From Halobacillus karajensis (GTDB lineage: Bacteria > Bacillota > Bacilli > Bacillales > Halobacillaceae), in contig NZ_FNWW01000003.1 of NCBI RefSeq assembly GCF_900108515.1, positions 62,001 to 126,000 on the forward strand: DNA of 64,000 bases. The letters run 5' to 3'. Under the pieces are notes generated by a model that worked only from the letters and a program-made list of their open reading frames with translations, had not been told where the DNA came from and ran no database searches. Position numbers and translations under genes: made by a program. How positions within the stretch are numbered: the first letter of the stretch is position 1; the number at the start of each line of letters is the position of its first letter. Below are positions 50,738 to 60,052 of this stretch, piece after piece.

Positions 50738-51385
50738 TTATCCAATAATATAGAAGAAAATAGAGAAAAAGTGAAGAATCGATCCTCCCAGCACAAACAA
50801 ATGCCAGACCATATGGTGATACTTAAAACTTCGCCACACATAAAAAATCGACCCAATCGAATACATAACCCCGCCAACCACAAGGTAAGTGATGCCTGCG
50901 GCCGGCACTTGAGCGGTCAATGGCGCCCATGCCAGGACAATTAACCACCCCATTAGCACATAAAAAATGGTGGACATGACGACAAACTTTTTAACAAAGA
51001 ACACTTTGAACACAATCCCGAGTACCGCTATTCCCCATACGATACCAAACAGCGTCCATCCCAGTGTACCTCGTAATGGAATGAGCAATATAGGTGTATA
51101 GGTCCCCGCAATAAATAAGTAAATGGAAGAATGGTCAAAAATCTCAAACAAATCTTTAGCTTTTCCAGGAGGAAAACTGTGTACAAGAGTGGAAGATACA
51201 TATAACAGCAGCATCGTAACCCCGTAAATGGTCACACTCGTGATATGCCAGGGGTTGCCATTGAAACTTGCGAATAGGATGAGCAGAACAAGCATGGCGA
51301 TACTAAGAATGGCGCCAATCCCATGGGTGATGGCATTCGCGATTTCTTCGCGCTTTGAAAATGTATGGGTGAGCAAATGATTCAT
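50738..51385 (-). CDS. Hemolysin III family membrane protein (PAQR-like)
   Basis: About 215 residues with seven membrane segments. FSKREEIANAITHGIGAILS, DHSSIYLFIAGTYTPI and a final HMVWHLFVLGGSILHFF supply the conserved Ser/His/Asp set of the HlyIII/PAQR hydrolase-like proteins. Activity in bacteria is not settled; the hemolysin name comes from B. cereus. The start is doubtful: GGAG abuts ATG 51385, and a TTG at 51376 has better spacing. Confidence 0.88.
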   Translation of the reverse strand: MNHLLTHTFSKREEIANAITHGIGAILSIAMLVLLILFASFNGNPWHITSVTIYGVTMLLLYVSSTLVHSFPPGKAKDLFEIFDHSSIYLFIAGTYTPILLIPLRGTLGWTLFGIVWGIAVLGIVFKVFFVKKFVVMSTIFYVLMGWLIVLAWAPLTAQVPAAGITYLVVGGVMYSIGSIFYVWRSFKYHHMVWHLFVLGGSILHFFSIFFYIIG

Positions 51386-51631
51386 CTCCAATGTTTTAGT
51401 TAATGATCCCCATTATACGCCTCTACTAATCATAAATAAAGAATGATTCGCTAAAAAGTGGTTTAACCCAAATAAGGATGGGGGTAAAGGAAATTCGGAA
51501 GTTAGGCTAGAGAGAGAATTGTCGGAAATTGCGTTCGTTATGAGAGTGAAATTATGATAGAATATGTATTGGTCCAAAGAGCGTCTCTTTCTGCTCCTTC
51601 AATGTTCGAAAAAAGAGGAGTGAATAAGAAC

Positions 51632-52093
51632 ATGATAAGTTTAGAAAAAGAAGCATTAAGGATCCCGCTCGTTTCAGAACTTATGATTCCATCTGAGAAA
51701 GTAGCACACGTACAAATTGAAAACCCGCTGGAACATGCGCTGTTAGTGCTGGTCAAGTCCGGCTATTCAGCTGTTCCTGTCTTAGATCCTACGTATCAAT
51801 TTCAAGGAGTCATTAGTAAAACGAAGATTTTAGAAGAAACGTTGGGAATTGAGGAATTTGAGTTGAATCGACTGTCTGAGATGACAGTAAAAGAAGTGAT
51901 GGATAATGAAGTGCCGTGTTTACAACCTGGTGATAACATGATTGACGCCATGCACAAGCTCATTGATTTTCCGTTCGTCTGTGTGACGAATGAAGAGGGA
52001 GAATTTGACGGCATTGTCACCCGCCGGACGATTCTTAAACAATTCAGCAAGCATTATCACGAGACATTCAAATACAATGATAGAAGCAAATGA
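51632..52093 (+). CDS. cbpB: Cyclic-di-AMP-binding CBS protein CbpB (YkuL-like)
   Basis: 153 residues, a tandem CBS pair. ELMIPSEKVAHVQIENPLEHALLVLVKSGYSAVPVLDP is very close to B. subtilis YkuL. CbpB binds c-di-AMP, and without it activates the (p)ppGpp synthetase Rel. ATG 51632 follows GAGGAGTGA; the frame extends to 51554 without a site. With ktrD in the same window, c-di-AMP control of ions is plausible. Confidence 0.88.
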   Translation: MISLEKEALRIPLVSELMIPSEKVAHVQIENPLEHALLVLVKSGYSAVPVLDPTYQFQGVISKTKILEETLGIEEFELNRLSEMTVKEVMDNEVPCLQPGDNMIDAMHKLIDFPFVCVTNEEGEFDGIVTRRTILKQFSKHYHETFKYNDRSK

Positions 52094-52109
52094 ATAAACA
52101 GACTATGGT

Positions 52110-52143
52110 AAAATAGATGACATCGAGGATGTCATCTATTTTT
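52110..52143 (+). terminator. Perfect palindrome between cbpB and the MFS gene
   Basis: 15-bp stem AAAATAGATGACATC/GATGTCATCTATTTT with a 3-nt loop and a T5 end. It is probably the cbpB terminator. TAAAAT within its first bases could be a -10 element, in which case it is an operator for the next gene. Confidence 0.7.
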
Positions 52144-52166
52144 GTCTAATGAAGGTGTAGATACAT

Positions 52167-53639
52167 ATGCAGGGAAAACAACAAAAACGGGGACTTGTGC
52201 TTGCTTCGATTATGCTTAGTATGTTTCTGGCTGCTATCGAAGCGACCATTGTCTCTACAGCAATGCCGAGTATCGTAGCTGACCTTGGCGGTTTCAGTTT
52301 ATACAGCTGGGTTTTTTCCGCTTATTTACTGACAAATGCAGCGACCGTACTCTTGTTTGGCCGGTTATCGGATGTGTTTGGCAGAAAGCCGGTATTTCTA
52401 TTCGGAATCAGTCTGTTTCTTGTGGGGGCGGTTATTTGCGCGCTTGCCCCTTCGATGAAAGTATTAATTGCAGCAAGGCTGGTGCAGGGGCTTGGTGCAG
52501 GGGCACTTATGCCGATAGCAACCACGATCGTCGGGGACATTTATACAAAAGAAGAACGGGCGAAAATCCAGGGATATCTTTCTAGTGTCTGGGGGATCTC
52601 CGCCGTAACTGGGCCTGCCCTCGGCGGTTTTTTTGTGGATGTTCTCGATTGGCCCTATGTCTTTTGGATGAACATTCCGCTTGGATTGTTGGCGTTATTC
52701 GGTATTATTTTCTTTTTTAAAGAAGACGTGTCCAAAGAAAAGCGCAGTGTCGATATTGCAGGATCAGCATGGGTGGTGATCACAGTCAGTACAGTCATGA
52801 TCATCCTGGTTGAAGGTGGAGTCGGCATTGATTGGGATTCGTGGACGATGGTATCCATGATCGTTGTGGCGTTCACAGGAGCTATTGTATTCTTTCAGCA
52901 CGAAAGGAAAACGGATGACCCAATGATGCCAATGGACTTATGGCATATACGGTCGATCCGCTATGCCAATTTAACCTCCTTAACAACAGGGATGATTTTA
53001 ATCGGGGTGAGCAGCTATCTGCCTGCTTTTGTGCAGGGAGTGATGGAGCAATCGGCAACAGTTGCAGGGTTTACCCTGACGACGATGTCGATTGGATGGC
53101 CGATTGCCGCAACCATTGCCGGGCGGCTCATATTAAAAATCGGTTTCCGGCCGACGGCTGTTCTCGGAGGTGTTTCCCTCATCATCGGTGCTCTGATTTT
53201 TTCTTTATTAAGCCCTGAGAAGGGTCCTTGGTTTGCGGCCATGGGTTCGTTATTCATAGGAATTGGGATGGGCCTTTCCTCGACATCATTCATTGTATCG
53301 ATTCAAAACAGTGTAAGCTGGCAGAAACGGGGCATCGCAACGGCTACCAATATGTTTATGCGTACGATTGGCAGTGCGCTTGGTGCGGCATTGCTTGGTG
53401 GGATTTTAAACAGCCAAGTCGCTGGTGCTGTCGAAGCGTCTGGACTGCCTGATTCCTTTAGTGTGGACTCTGCTAATGCTTTACTTAGAGAAGAGACTAG
53501 GAACGAGCTGGGTCATGAGGCCCTCCACGTATTACAGGACGGACTTACATCTGGATTACATCTTGTCTACAATGGTCTTTTGGTGCTCGCCATTATTAGT
53601 TTCCTACTAATTCTGCAAATTCCGAAAAAAGAAGATTGA
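52167..53639 (+). CDS. MFS multidrug exporter, DHA2 (EmrB/QacA) type
   Basis: 490 residues, about 14 hydrophobic segments. FLAAIEATIVSTAMPSIVADLGG (motif D1), GRLSDVFGRKPVFLFG (motif A), AARLVQGLGAGALMP (motif B) and VTGPALGGFFVDVLDWPYVFW (motif C) mark a proton-driven drug exporter. The ribosome site is modest (GAAGGTG). It sits inside the ykuL-dapH interval, where B. subtilis has other genes, so it is a local insertion or replacement. Confidence 0.9.
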   Translation: MQGKQQKRGLVLASIMLSMFLAAIEATIVSTAMPSIVADLGGFSLYSWVFSAYLLTNAATVLLFGRLSDVFGRKPVFLFGISLFLVGAVICALAPSMKVLIAARLVQGLGAGALMPIATTIVGDIYTKEERAKIQGYLSSVWGISAVTGPALGGFFVDVLDWPYVFWMNIPLGLLALFGIIFFFKEDVSKEKRSVDIAGSAWVVITVSTVMIILVEGGVGIDWDSWTMVSMIVVAFTGAIVFFQHERKTDDPMMPMDLWHIRSIRYANLTSLTTGMILIGVSSYLPAFVQGVMEQSATVAGFTLTTMSIGWPIAATIAGRLILKIGFRPTAVLGGVSLIIGALIFSLLSPEKGPWFAAMGSLFIGIGMGLSSTSFIVSIQNSVSWQKRGIATATNMFMRTIGSALGAALLGGILNSQVAGAVEASGLPDSFSVDSANALLREETRNELGHEALHVLQDGLTSGLHLVYNGLLVLAIISFLLILQIPKKED

Positions 53640-53700
53640 TAAACTTGGGGTTACTTTGATAAAGTAAAGGATGAAAGATACATAGAAGGAGGAATTCATA

Positions 53701-54420
53701 ATGAACCAAATGGACGCAAATGAAATTATTTCTTTCATTTCAAATAGTGAAAAATCAACACCAGTCAAAGTTTACGTCAAAGGTGAAAACTTGGATCAAA
53801 TCGACTTTGGCGAGCAGGTTCAGGACTTCATTTCTGGACAGTCCGGTGTCATTTTCGGTGAATGGAAAGTCATTCAGCCGCTTCTGGAAAAGTATCAAGA
53901 TCAAATTGAAGACTACGTCCTTGAAAATGACCGTCGTAATTCAGCTATTCCTTTGCTTGATCTGAAAAAAGTGAATGCAAGGATTGAACCGGGGGCTATC
54001 ATCCGTGACCAGGTAGAAATCGGTGATGGGGCTGTCATCATGCTTGGTGCAATGATCAATATTGGTTCTGTTGTAGGAGAAGGTACAATGATTGATATGA
54101 ATGTTGTGCTGGGAGGACGCGCGACCGTCGGTAAGAACTGTCACATTGGAGCAGGTGCTGTGCTGGCGGGTGTCATTGAACCTCCTTCTGCTAAACCGGT
54201 CGTCATTGAAGATGGTGTCGTCATTGGAGCGAACGCCGTGGTTCTTGAAGGCGTGACTGTCGGTGAAGGTGCGGTTGTTGCGGCAGGTTCAATCGTGACC
54301 GAAGATGTTCCAGCAAACACTTTAGTTGCCGGAACACCAGCTAAAGTTATCAAAAACATTGACGATCAAACGAAGTCCAAGACTGAGATTAAACAGGAAC
54401 TTCGTAAGTTGGATAACTGA
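53701..54420 (+). CDS. dapH: Tetrahydrodipicolinate N-acetyltransferase
   Basis: 239 residues. An N-terminal alpha/beta domain precedes left-handed beta-helix hexapeptide repeats ([44 protein letters not shown]). It acetylates tetrahydrodipicolinate with acetyl-CoA, the first step of the acetylase route to diaminopimelate and lysine. AGAAGGAGGAATTC precedes the ATG. It is followed by dapL; PatA, encoded at 38.4-39.6 kb, would do the middle step. Confidence 0.96.
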   Translation: MNQMDANEIISFISNSEKSTPVKVYVKGENLDQIDFGEQVQDFISGQSGVIFGEWKVIQPLLEKYQDQIEDYVLENDRRNSAIPLLDLKKVNARIEPGAIIRDQVEIGDGAVIMLGAMINIGSVVGEGTMIDMNVVLGGRATVGKNCHIGAGAVLAGVIEPPSAKPVVIEDGVVIGANAVVLEGVTVGEGAVVAAGSIVTEDVPANTLVAGTPAKVIKNIDDQTKSKTEIKQELRKLDN

Positions 54421-54448
54421 TCACTTCATGCCATTTTTTTATCATTAC

Positions 54449-54478
54449 AAGGCCTTGCTCTTGGAGCAGGGCCTTTCG
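54449..54478 (+). terminator. Hairpin between dapH and dapL
   Basis: AAGGCC-T-TGCTC pairs with GAGCA-G-GGCCTT; only TTT follows, so termination is likely partial. Confidence 0.55.
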
Positions 54479-54495
54479 TATAGGGAGGACCTATG

Positions 54496-55611
54496 ATGGA
54501 ACAAGAACAACTCATCAAGGTGAGAAGAGCGTTACACCAAATTCCTGAACTCGGATTCAAGGAATATGAAACACAAAAGTATTTACTTGATTTTATCGAA
54601 ACACTGCCTCAGAGCTCCTTAACCGTTGAAACATGGAAAACAGGGATTTTTGTTCATGTGAAAGGCAGTGTCGGTGGTAAAACCATCGGTTACCGGGCAG
54701 ATATTGATGGACTGCCCCTCACGGAGGAAACTGGATATCAATTTCGCTCGGTACACGAAGGTCTGATGCACGCGTGCGGGCACGATTTCCATATGACTAT
54801 TGCTCTCGGTGCTTTAGCACGCCTGGCGGAAAGTCCTGTTGAAGATCATATTGTCTTTATTTTTCAACCGGCAGAAGAGGGACCTGGAGGAGCGGAACCC
54901 ATGCTTCAGTCTGCACAGATGGAGCAATTCCGCCCAGATGTCATTTTCGGTTTGCATGTGGCTCCGGAACTTCCTGTGGGGACGGTATCATCCAAGCCGG
55001 GATTGCTGTTTGCCAATACGAGTGAACTTTTTATCGATTTTAAAGGAGTGGGCGGGCATGCGGCGTTCCCGCATTTAACTCATGATATGGTCGTGACCGC
55101 GAGTGCTTTTGTCTCCCACTTACAGCAGATCGTTGCCCGCAGGGTGGATCCATTAGACAGTGCGGTCATTACCGTCGGCAAAATAGAGGCTGGGACGGTT
55201 CAGAATATTATTGCTCAGGCAGCCAGACTGGAAGGCACGATCCGCACCTTATCTCCAGAAGCCATGGAGAAGGTGAAAGGAGAAATTGAGAAAGTCGCCC
55301 GCGGCTTTGAGATTGCCAATGACTGTGGAATCACGATCGACTACGGTTCCAACTACCACCAAGTGTACAATGATGCCAAACAAGTGGAGCGATTCGAAAA
55401 GATCGTGGAAGACAGCCCTTACTCCTATCAGGAAGCAAAGATGGCGATGACAGGGGAAGACTTTGGTTACATGTTGAAAGAAATTCCCGGCTTTATGTTC
55501 TGGCTTGGAGTGGACTCCGAAGCTGGTCTGCATCAAGCGTCCCTGAAACCTGAGGAAGACGCCTTGGTTGTTGGGGTCGATCTGGTTGAAAAGGGATTGC
55601 GCGAGCTTTAA
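54496..55611 (+). CDS. dapL: N-acetyldiaminopimelate deacetylase
   Basis: 371 residues, M20D peptidase family. [44 protein letters not shown] and [14 protein letters not shown] give the metal and catalytic residues; [21 protein letters not shown] closes the fold. It releases acetate from N-acetyl-LL-diaminopimelate. ATG 54496 has GGGAGG 7 nt upstream; ATG 54493 is also possible. A terminator follows. Confidence 0.94.
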   Translation: MEQEQLIKVRRALHQIPELGFKEYETQKYLLDFIETLPQSSLTVETWKTGIFVHVKGSVGGKTIGYRADIDGLPLTEETGYQFRSVHEGLMHACGHDFHMTIALGALARLAESPVEDHIVFIFQPAEEGPGGAEPMLQSAQMEQFRPDVIFGLHVAPELPVGTVSSKPGLLFANTSELFIDFKGVGGHAAFPHLTHDMVVTASAFVSHLQQIVARRVDPLDSAVITVGKIEAGTVQNIIAQAARLEGTIRTLSPEAMEKVKGEIEKVARGFEIANDCGITIDYGSNYHQVYNDAKQVERFEKIVEDSPYSYQEAKMAMTGEDFGYMLKEIPGFMFWLGVDSEAGLHQASLKPEEDALVVGVDLVEKGLREL

Positions 55612-55658
55612 GTAAGAATAGGTTCAACGTTACGGTAAACAATAGTAGATAGCTGAAT

Positions 55659-55688
55659 GAAGGAGCGGAAAGCCTCCTTCTTTTTTTT
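55659..55688 (+). terminator. Terminator of dapL
   Basis: GAAGGAG/CTCCTTC with 8-nt loop and T8. Confidence 0.85.
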
Positions 55689-55704
55689 GTAAGGAGTGGC
55701 TTCT

Positions 55705-57000
55705 ATGGAGACGACCATCAAATTAATCGCTGTAGCCGTTTTAATCCTTTTGACGGCCTTTTTCGTTGCCAGTGAATTCGCTATTGTAAAAGTAAGAAAA
55801 ACAAGGTTTGAGGCGAGAGCAGCAGAAGGTGAGAAAAAAGCCGAAAATGCGATGCGCATATTGAATGATCTCGATTATTATTTGAGTGCATGCCAGCTCG
55901 GGATTACCATCACCGCTCTTGGATTAGGCTGGTTAGGCGAACCCACGCTTGAAGTGTTAGTAAGACCGGTACTAGATCGAGTCGCTTTACCTGAAGGTGT
56001 GACTCATACTCTCTCTTTTGTGTTGGCTTTCTTTGTCATCACCTTTCTTCATGTGGTCCTCGGCGAGCTGGCTCCCAAAACGATGGCGATCCAAAAAGCA
56101 GAAAAGATTACATTGTTTCTATCTAACCCCCTAATGTTGTACAGCAAGGTGATGTATCCACTGATCTGGCTCTTAAATGGATCGGCTAATGTAATCGTCC
56201 GCATGCTGGGTTTTCAAACAGCAAAGGAGTCAGATGACGTTCACTCTGAAGAAGAATTGCGTCACATCTTAACGAAAAGTTATCAAAAAGGGGAAATTAA
56301 CCGCTCCGAATATACGTATGTTGATCGGATCTTTGAGTTTGATAATCGAACGGCTAAAGAAATAATGATCCCAAGAACAGAAATGTCTGTGATTGATGTC
56401 CATCGTTCTGTCACGAATGCCATCCGGGAAGTGAAACATAATCGCTATACGCGGTACCCGATTATTGAAGGGGACAAAGATAAGGTTATTGGAATCATCC
56501 ATATGAAAGAATTGCTGTATGATGATGCCGAACAACAAAATAGTCTCCGGCCTTTTTTACGTCCGGTCATGAAAGTGTTTGAGAATATCCCGATTCATGA
56601 TCTGCTTGTAAAAATGCAGAAGAATCATACCCATATGGCCGTACTGATCGATGAATACGGGGGGACAGCGGGGATTGTGACCGTGGAGGATATTTTAGAA
56701 GAGATAGTCGGCGAGATTCGTGATGAATTTGACGCGGAAGAGGAGCGTGACATCAAGCGATTAAAGAACGGTCATTTCTTAATTGAGGGAAAAACGCCGA
56801 TTCAGGATATTAATGAGTTTTTTGATATTCAGTTGAACCATAATGACATCGACACGATCTCTGGTTGGATCTATACAAGAGACTTTGAGGCGAAGGAAGG
56901 GACTGTCGTACAGGGAGAAGGCTATTCCTTTAAAATTGTTGATTTAGTCAAAGGGCAAATAAAAAAAGTAGAGATGTGGAAAGATGAATCCAAAAAATAG
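55705..57000 (+). CDS. CNNM/HlyC-CorC family transporter with CBS pair
   Basis: 431 residues. An N-terminal DUF21/CNNM membrane domain (four segments, with ASEFAIVKVRKTR and LGELAPKTMAI), a CBS pair (about 210-330; IMIPRTEMSVIDV, VLIDEYGGTAGIVT), and a C-terminal CorC_HlyC domain. Relatives export Mg2+ or otherwise handle divalent cations. ATG 55705 follows AAGGAG by 8 nt. The palindromic terminator begins in its stop codon. Confidence 0.92.
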   Translation: METTIKLIAVAVLILLTAFFVASEFAIVKVRKTRFEARAAEGEKKAENAMRILNDLDYYLSACQLGITITALGLGWLGEPTLEVLVRPVLDRVALPEGVTHTLSFVLAFFVITFLHVVLGELAPKTMAIQKAEKITLFLSNPLMLYSKVMYPLIWLLNGSANVIVRMLGFQTAKESDDVHSEEELRHILTKSYQKGEINRSEYTYVDRIFEFDNRTAKEIMIPRTEMSVIDVHRSVTNAIREVKHNRYTRYPIIEGDKDKVIGIIHMKELLYDDAEQQNSLRPFLRPVMKVFENIPIHDLLVKMQKNHTHMAVLIDEYGGTAGIVTVEDILEEIVGEIRDEFDAEEERDIKRLKNGHFLIEGKTPIQDINEFFDIQLNHNDIDTISGWIYTRDFEAKEGTVVQGEGYSFKIVDLVKGQIKKVEMWKDESKK

Positions 57001-57026
57001 CCCGGCCGTTAAGGCCGGGCTTTCTC
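56999..57026. terminator. Bidirectional terminator between CNNM and mscS genes
   Basis: Perfect 9-bp GC-rich stem AGCCCGGCC/GGCCGGGCT with a 5-nt loop and TTTCT. Confidence 0.8.
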
Positions 57027-57029
57027 TAT

Positions 57030-57857
57030 TTACGCATCTTTTTGGATAAAGACTTGATGAGGGAATGGAATTTCTATATCAGCGGCATCAAGCGCTTCTT
57101 TCATCGCTTTTCTTAAATCACGTTCGACTGCCCACTGCTCCATGTTTTTCGTTTTACCGAGAATACGAATGACGACATCAGAGGAACCGAGGCTTTGTAC
57201 ACCAAGGACATTTGGCCCTTCAACAAATCGTTCATCTTCTGAGAAATCGTCCGCCACTTTTTGTAATACATCCATAGCTGCGTCGATATTTTCATCATAT
57301 CCGATCCCAATATCGACAAGGGCGCGCATATTGCCACGGGAATGGTTGGCAACACCGACAATGTTACGGTTTGGAACGAAGTTCAACGTTCCGTCAAAAC
57401 TACGGATTTTTGTCGTACGGATGCCGACTTCTTCCACAACCCCGTCATAGCCGCCAGCGGTAATGTAATCATCTACCTCAATTTGTCTTTCCAGGAGCAG
57501 GAAAAATCCTGTAACGATATCAGAAACAAGACCTTGGGCACCGAAACCGATGGCAAGTCCTACAATTCCAGCCCCTGCTAGTAGTGGTCCGATTTCAATA
57601 CCGATGGTACTTAATAACATCATTATCAGTATGAAAAATAGGACATAAGAAAAAATATTAACCGTGAGTTTTTGCAGCGTTTTGTTCCGACCTTCCGATA
57701 TATTGCGCTGTTGGCTCATCCGGTTAATCGCTGCTTCGATCGCTTTGCTTCCAAGTGGTTTAATAATAGCGAAGGCAATCAACAGGACAATTATCTTTAA
57801 TCCTCCTGTAATGAGCACATTAAAATCAAAGTTTAATCCTTCTTCAAATAAATTCAT
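57030..57857 (-). CDS. MscS-family mechanosensitive channel (YkuT-like)
   Basis: 275 residues. Three membrane segments lead to the pore helix GAGIVGLAIGFGAQGLVSDIVTGFFLLLE, then the beta domain with GVVEEVGIRTTKIRSFDGT and NRNIVGVANHSRG, and a cytoplasmic cage domain. It opens under membrane tension to release solutes after hypo-osmotic shock, useful in a betaine-accumulating cell. B. subtilis ykuT lies at the same place downstream of dapL. GGAAAGGAGCCCCCT precedes the ATG. Confidence 0.93.
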   Translation of the reverse strand: MNLFEEGLNFDFNVLITGGLKIIVLLIAFAIIKPLGSKAIEAAINRMSQQRNISEGRNKTLQKLTVNIFSYVLFFILIMMLLSTIGIEIGPLLAGAGIVGLAIGFGAQGLVSDIVTGFFLLLERQIEVDDYITAGGYDGVVEEVGIRTTKIRSFDGTLNFVPNRNIVGVANHSRGNMRALVDIGIGYDENIDAAMDVLQKVADDFSEDERFVEGPNVLGVQSLGSSDVVIRILGKTKNMEQWAVERDLRKAMKEALDAADIEIPFPHQVFIQKDA

Positions 57858-58020
57858 AGGGGGCTCCTTTCCAACTTCTATGTTTATCTCCTTTACTAGG
57901 ATAGCGGAAAAGAGGAGGTCATTTCAACGAATTTCGCCGATATAGCCCATTTTTGTCGAAAAAATACGTCTCTCGCTTTTGTAGTTCTTTTATAACAAAC
58001 CAAAATAAAGCATACCGAAT
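57858..58020. other. Divergent gap upstream of mscS and the ABC operon
   Basis: No ORF with a ribosome site. The + strand terminator at 58021-58060 implies that a short transcript may begin here; only weak promoter-like hexamers are visible. Confidence 0.4.
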
Positions 58021-58060
58021 GAACAACCTCCATATTAATGGAAAAGTTGTTCTTTTTTTA
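58021..58060 (+). terminator. Orphan terminator / attenuator in the ABC-exporter leader
   Basis: GAACAAC/GTTGTTC with inner CCAT/ATGG, then T7. No gene precedes it on this strand. It lies about 215 bp before the exporter genes. Confidence 0.7.
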
Positions 58061-58075
58061 TGAAAGGAGAGCCTA

Positions 58076-58159
58076 GTGAAAACATATTGGCTTGAGGATA
58101 ATAGCTTTATACGCTCTTATCCTGATTTCCATCCTTCCCGCTCTCCTCCTTTCGACTGA
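58076..58159 (+). CDS. Possible 27-residue leader peptide or small protein
   Basis: GTG at 58076 has AAAGGAGAG 5 nt upstream. The product runs MKTYWLEDNSFIRSYPDF and then a Pro/Ser-rich end. It is between an orphan terminator and the ABC exporter operon. Real translation is likely given the site; function unknown. Confidence 0.45.
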   Translation: MKTYWLEDNSFIRSYPDFHPSRSPPFD

Positions 58160-58273
58160 GGAATATTCATCCTTTAGATAGAAAATTTGAAAAATTATAG
58201 CAAATAGGTAGATATTTATTTCGATACCCGATATATTTATAATTACGTTAAAAAATAAGAAGGAGGGAAACCT

Positions 58274-60031
58274 TTGGATACGTTTAAAAAACTTAAGCAA
58301 TTTTATTGGCCTTACAAGAAGTATTTTTTCTGGTCGCTCTTTTCCTTGTTATTTGTCACACTCATTACGGTCGTGTACCCGGTTGTATTGAAGGTGACGA
58401 TCGACGATGTGGTCTTGGCTGAAGAGTATAGCTTGATCCCCTACATTTGTGTCGCATTTATCGCACTCATGATCATCAAAGGAATCGCTACCTATTTCCA
58501 CCAGTACCTAGGGGATTTTTTCGGAATCCGTTCCGTGTACACCCTTCGTGATGTCCTGTACAAAAAACTCCAACGCTTACCATTCCGTTACTATGACAAC
58601 GCTAAAACCGGGGACTTGATGTCCAGATTAACCGCAGACGTCGAAGGATTTCGCTTTTTCCTTTCTATGGGGTTTTCGGAACTGATTCGAATCGTTCTGT
58701 TAATCGTCATCAGTTTGAGCGTCATGTTTTATTTCTCCGTACCGCTTGCCCTTGTTACGATGGCTGCCATGCCCTTTTTGGCGCTTGTTGTATACAAATT
58801 CGACCGTAAAGTCCATCCTGCATTCCGTAAAATTCGTAAGTCTTTCGGTAAACTGAACACACGCGTTCAGGAGAACATCAGCGGTATGAATACAGTCAAA
58901 TCTTTATCAAGAGAAGACTTTGAGATTGGGCGTTTTTCTGATCGAAGCAATGATTATCGGACAAAATTCATTACAACATCCAACATTTGGTCGCGTTATT
59001 TCCCTTTAATGGAATTCATCGGAAACGTGTCGGTCGTTGCTTTACTTGCATATGGCGGATATTTAGTCGTCAATCATTCCATGCAGCTCGGTGAACTTGT
59101 CGCCTTTTTCAGTTTAGTCTGGTATATTCTTGGTCCGTTGATGAACTTCGGATTTGTCATCAACCTATTTTCTCAATCAAAAGCATCGGGAGAACGGCTG
59201 CTTGAAATCCTGGAAGCTCCGGAAGAAATTACGGAAAAAGAAGGAGCTGTTCATCAAGATCGTCTAAACGGTCATGTCACCTTCCATGATGTTACCTTAA
59301 CCTATGTGGAAGATGATGACTCTGCACTCAAGGATATCCGTTTTGATGCTCCTCCAGGGAAAACAATCGGTTTAATTGGAGCGACGGGCTCAGGTAAAAC
59401 GAGCATTACTCAATTAATTACGCGTTTTTATGAACCTGAAAAAGGGGAGGTCCTTGTCGATGGGCGCCCTGTTCAGGAATATGGGCTAAAAAGCCTTCGC
59501 AAAAATATCGGATTTGTCCTGCAGGAATCTTTTCTATTTTCAACGTCGATCAAAGAAAACATTGCCTACGGAAATCCGGGTGCAACGATTGAGGACGTCA
59601 TGGATGCAGCGAAACGAGCACAGGCTCACGATTTTATTATGGATATGCCTGAGGGGTATGACACCCTGCTAGGAGAACGTGGAATGGGACTCTCCGGCGG
59701 TCAAAAACAAAGAATTGCCATCGCGCGTGCCATTCTTATCGATCCAGCCATACTGGTTTTGGATGACGCCACTTCCGCTGTGGATATGGAAACTGAATTT
59801 AAGATTCAAAAAGCGCTCCAGGAAGTGATGAAAGGGCGTACGACATTTATTATTGCCCACCGAATTTCTTCATTAAAACATGCGGATGAAATTATTGTTC
59901 TCGAAAACGGTACGGTAAAAGAACGTGGGGGCCATGAAGAATTGTTGATAAACGGAGGCCCTTATCAAAGGATTTATGATATCCAGTATCAGGATAAAGA
60001 GAAAATCATGAACACATCACATATTTCATAA
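58274..60031 (+). CDS. ABC exporter half-transporter (YfiB-like), first subunit
   Basis: 585 residues. A six-helix transmembrane domain (about 15-300) is fused to an ATPase with Walker A GATGSGKTS, Q-loop FVLQESFLFS, signature LSGGQKQR, Walker B ILVLDDATSAVD (Asp where many have Glu) and H-loop IAHRISS. The Walker B change is typical of one partner in heterodimeric exporters. TTG start with AAGGAGGG 6 nt upstream. A TATAAT at 58238-58243 may be its promoter. Confidence 0.9.
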   Translation: MDTFKKLKQFYWPYKKYFFWSLFSLLFVTLITVVYPVVLKVTIDDVVLAEEYSLIPYICVAFIALMIIKGIATYFHQYLGDFFGIRSVYTLRDVLYKKLQRLPFRYYDNAKTGDLMSRLTADVEGFRFFLSMGFSELIRIVLLIVISLSVMFYFSVPLALVTMAAMPFLALVVYKFDRKVHPAFRKIRKSFGKLNTRVQENISGMNTVKSLSREDFEIGRFSDRSNDYRTKFITTSNIWSRYFPLMEFIGNVSVVALLAYGGYLVVNHSMQLGELVAFFSLVWYILGPLMNFGFVINLFSQSKASGERLLEILEAPEEITEKEGAVHQDRLNGHVTFHDVTLTYVEDDDSALKDIRFDAPPGKTIGLIGATGSGKTSITQLITRFYEPEKGEVLVDGRPVQEYGLKSLRKNIGFVLQESFLFSTSIKENIAYGNPGATIEDVMDAAKRAQAHDFIMDMPEGYDTLLGERGMGLSGGQKQRIAIARAILIDPAILVLDDATSAVDMETEFKIQKALQEVMKGRTTFIIAHRISSLKHADEIIVLENGTVKERGGHEELLINGGPYQRIYDIQYQDKEKIMNTSHIS

Positions 60032-60052
60032 TAAAAAAAGGGGGGGAACGAA

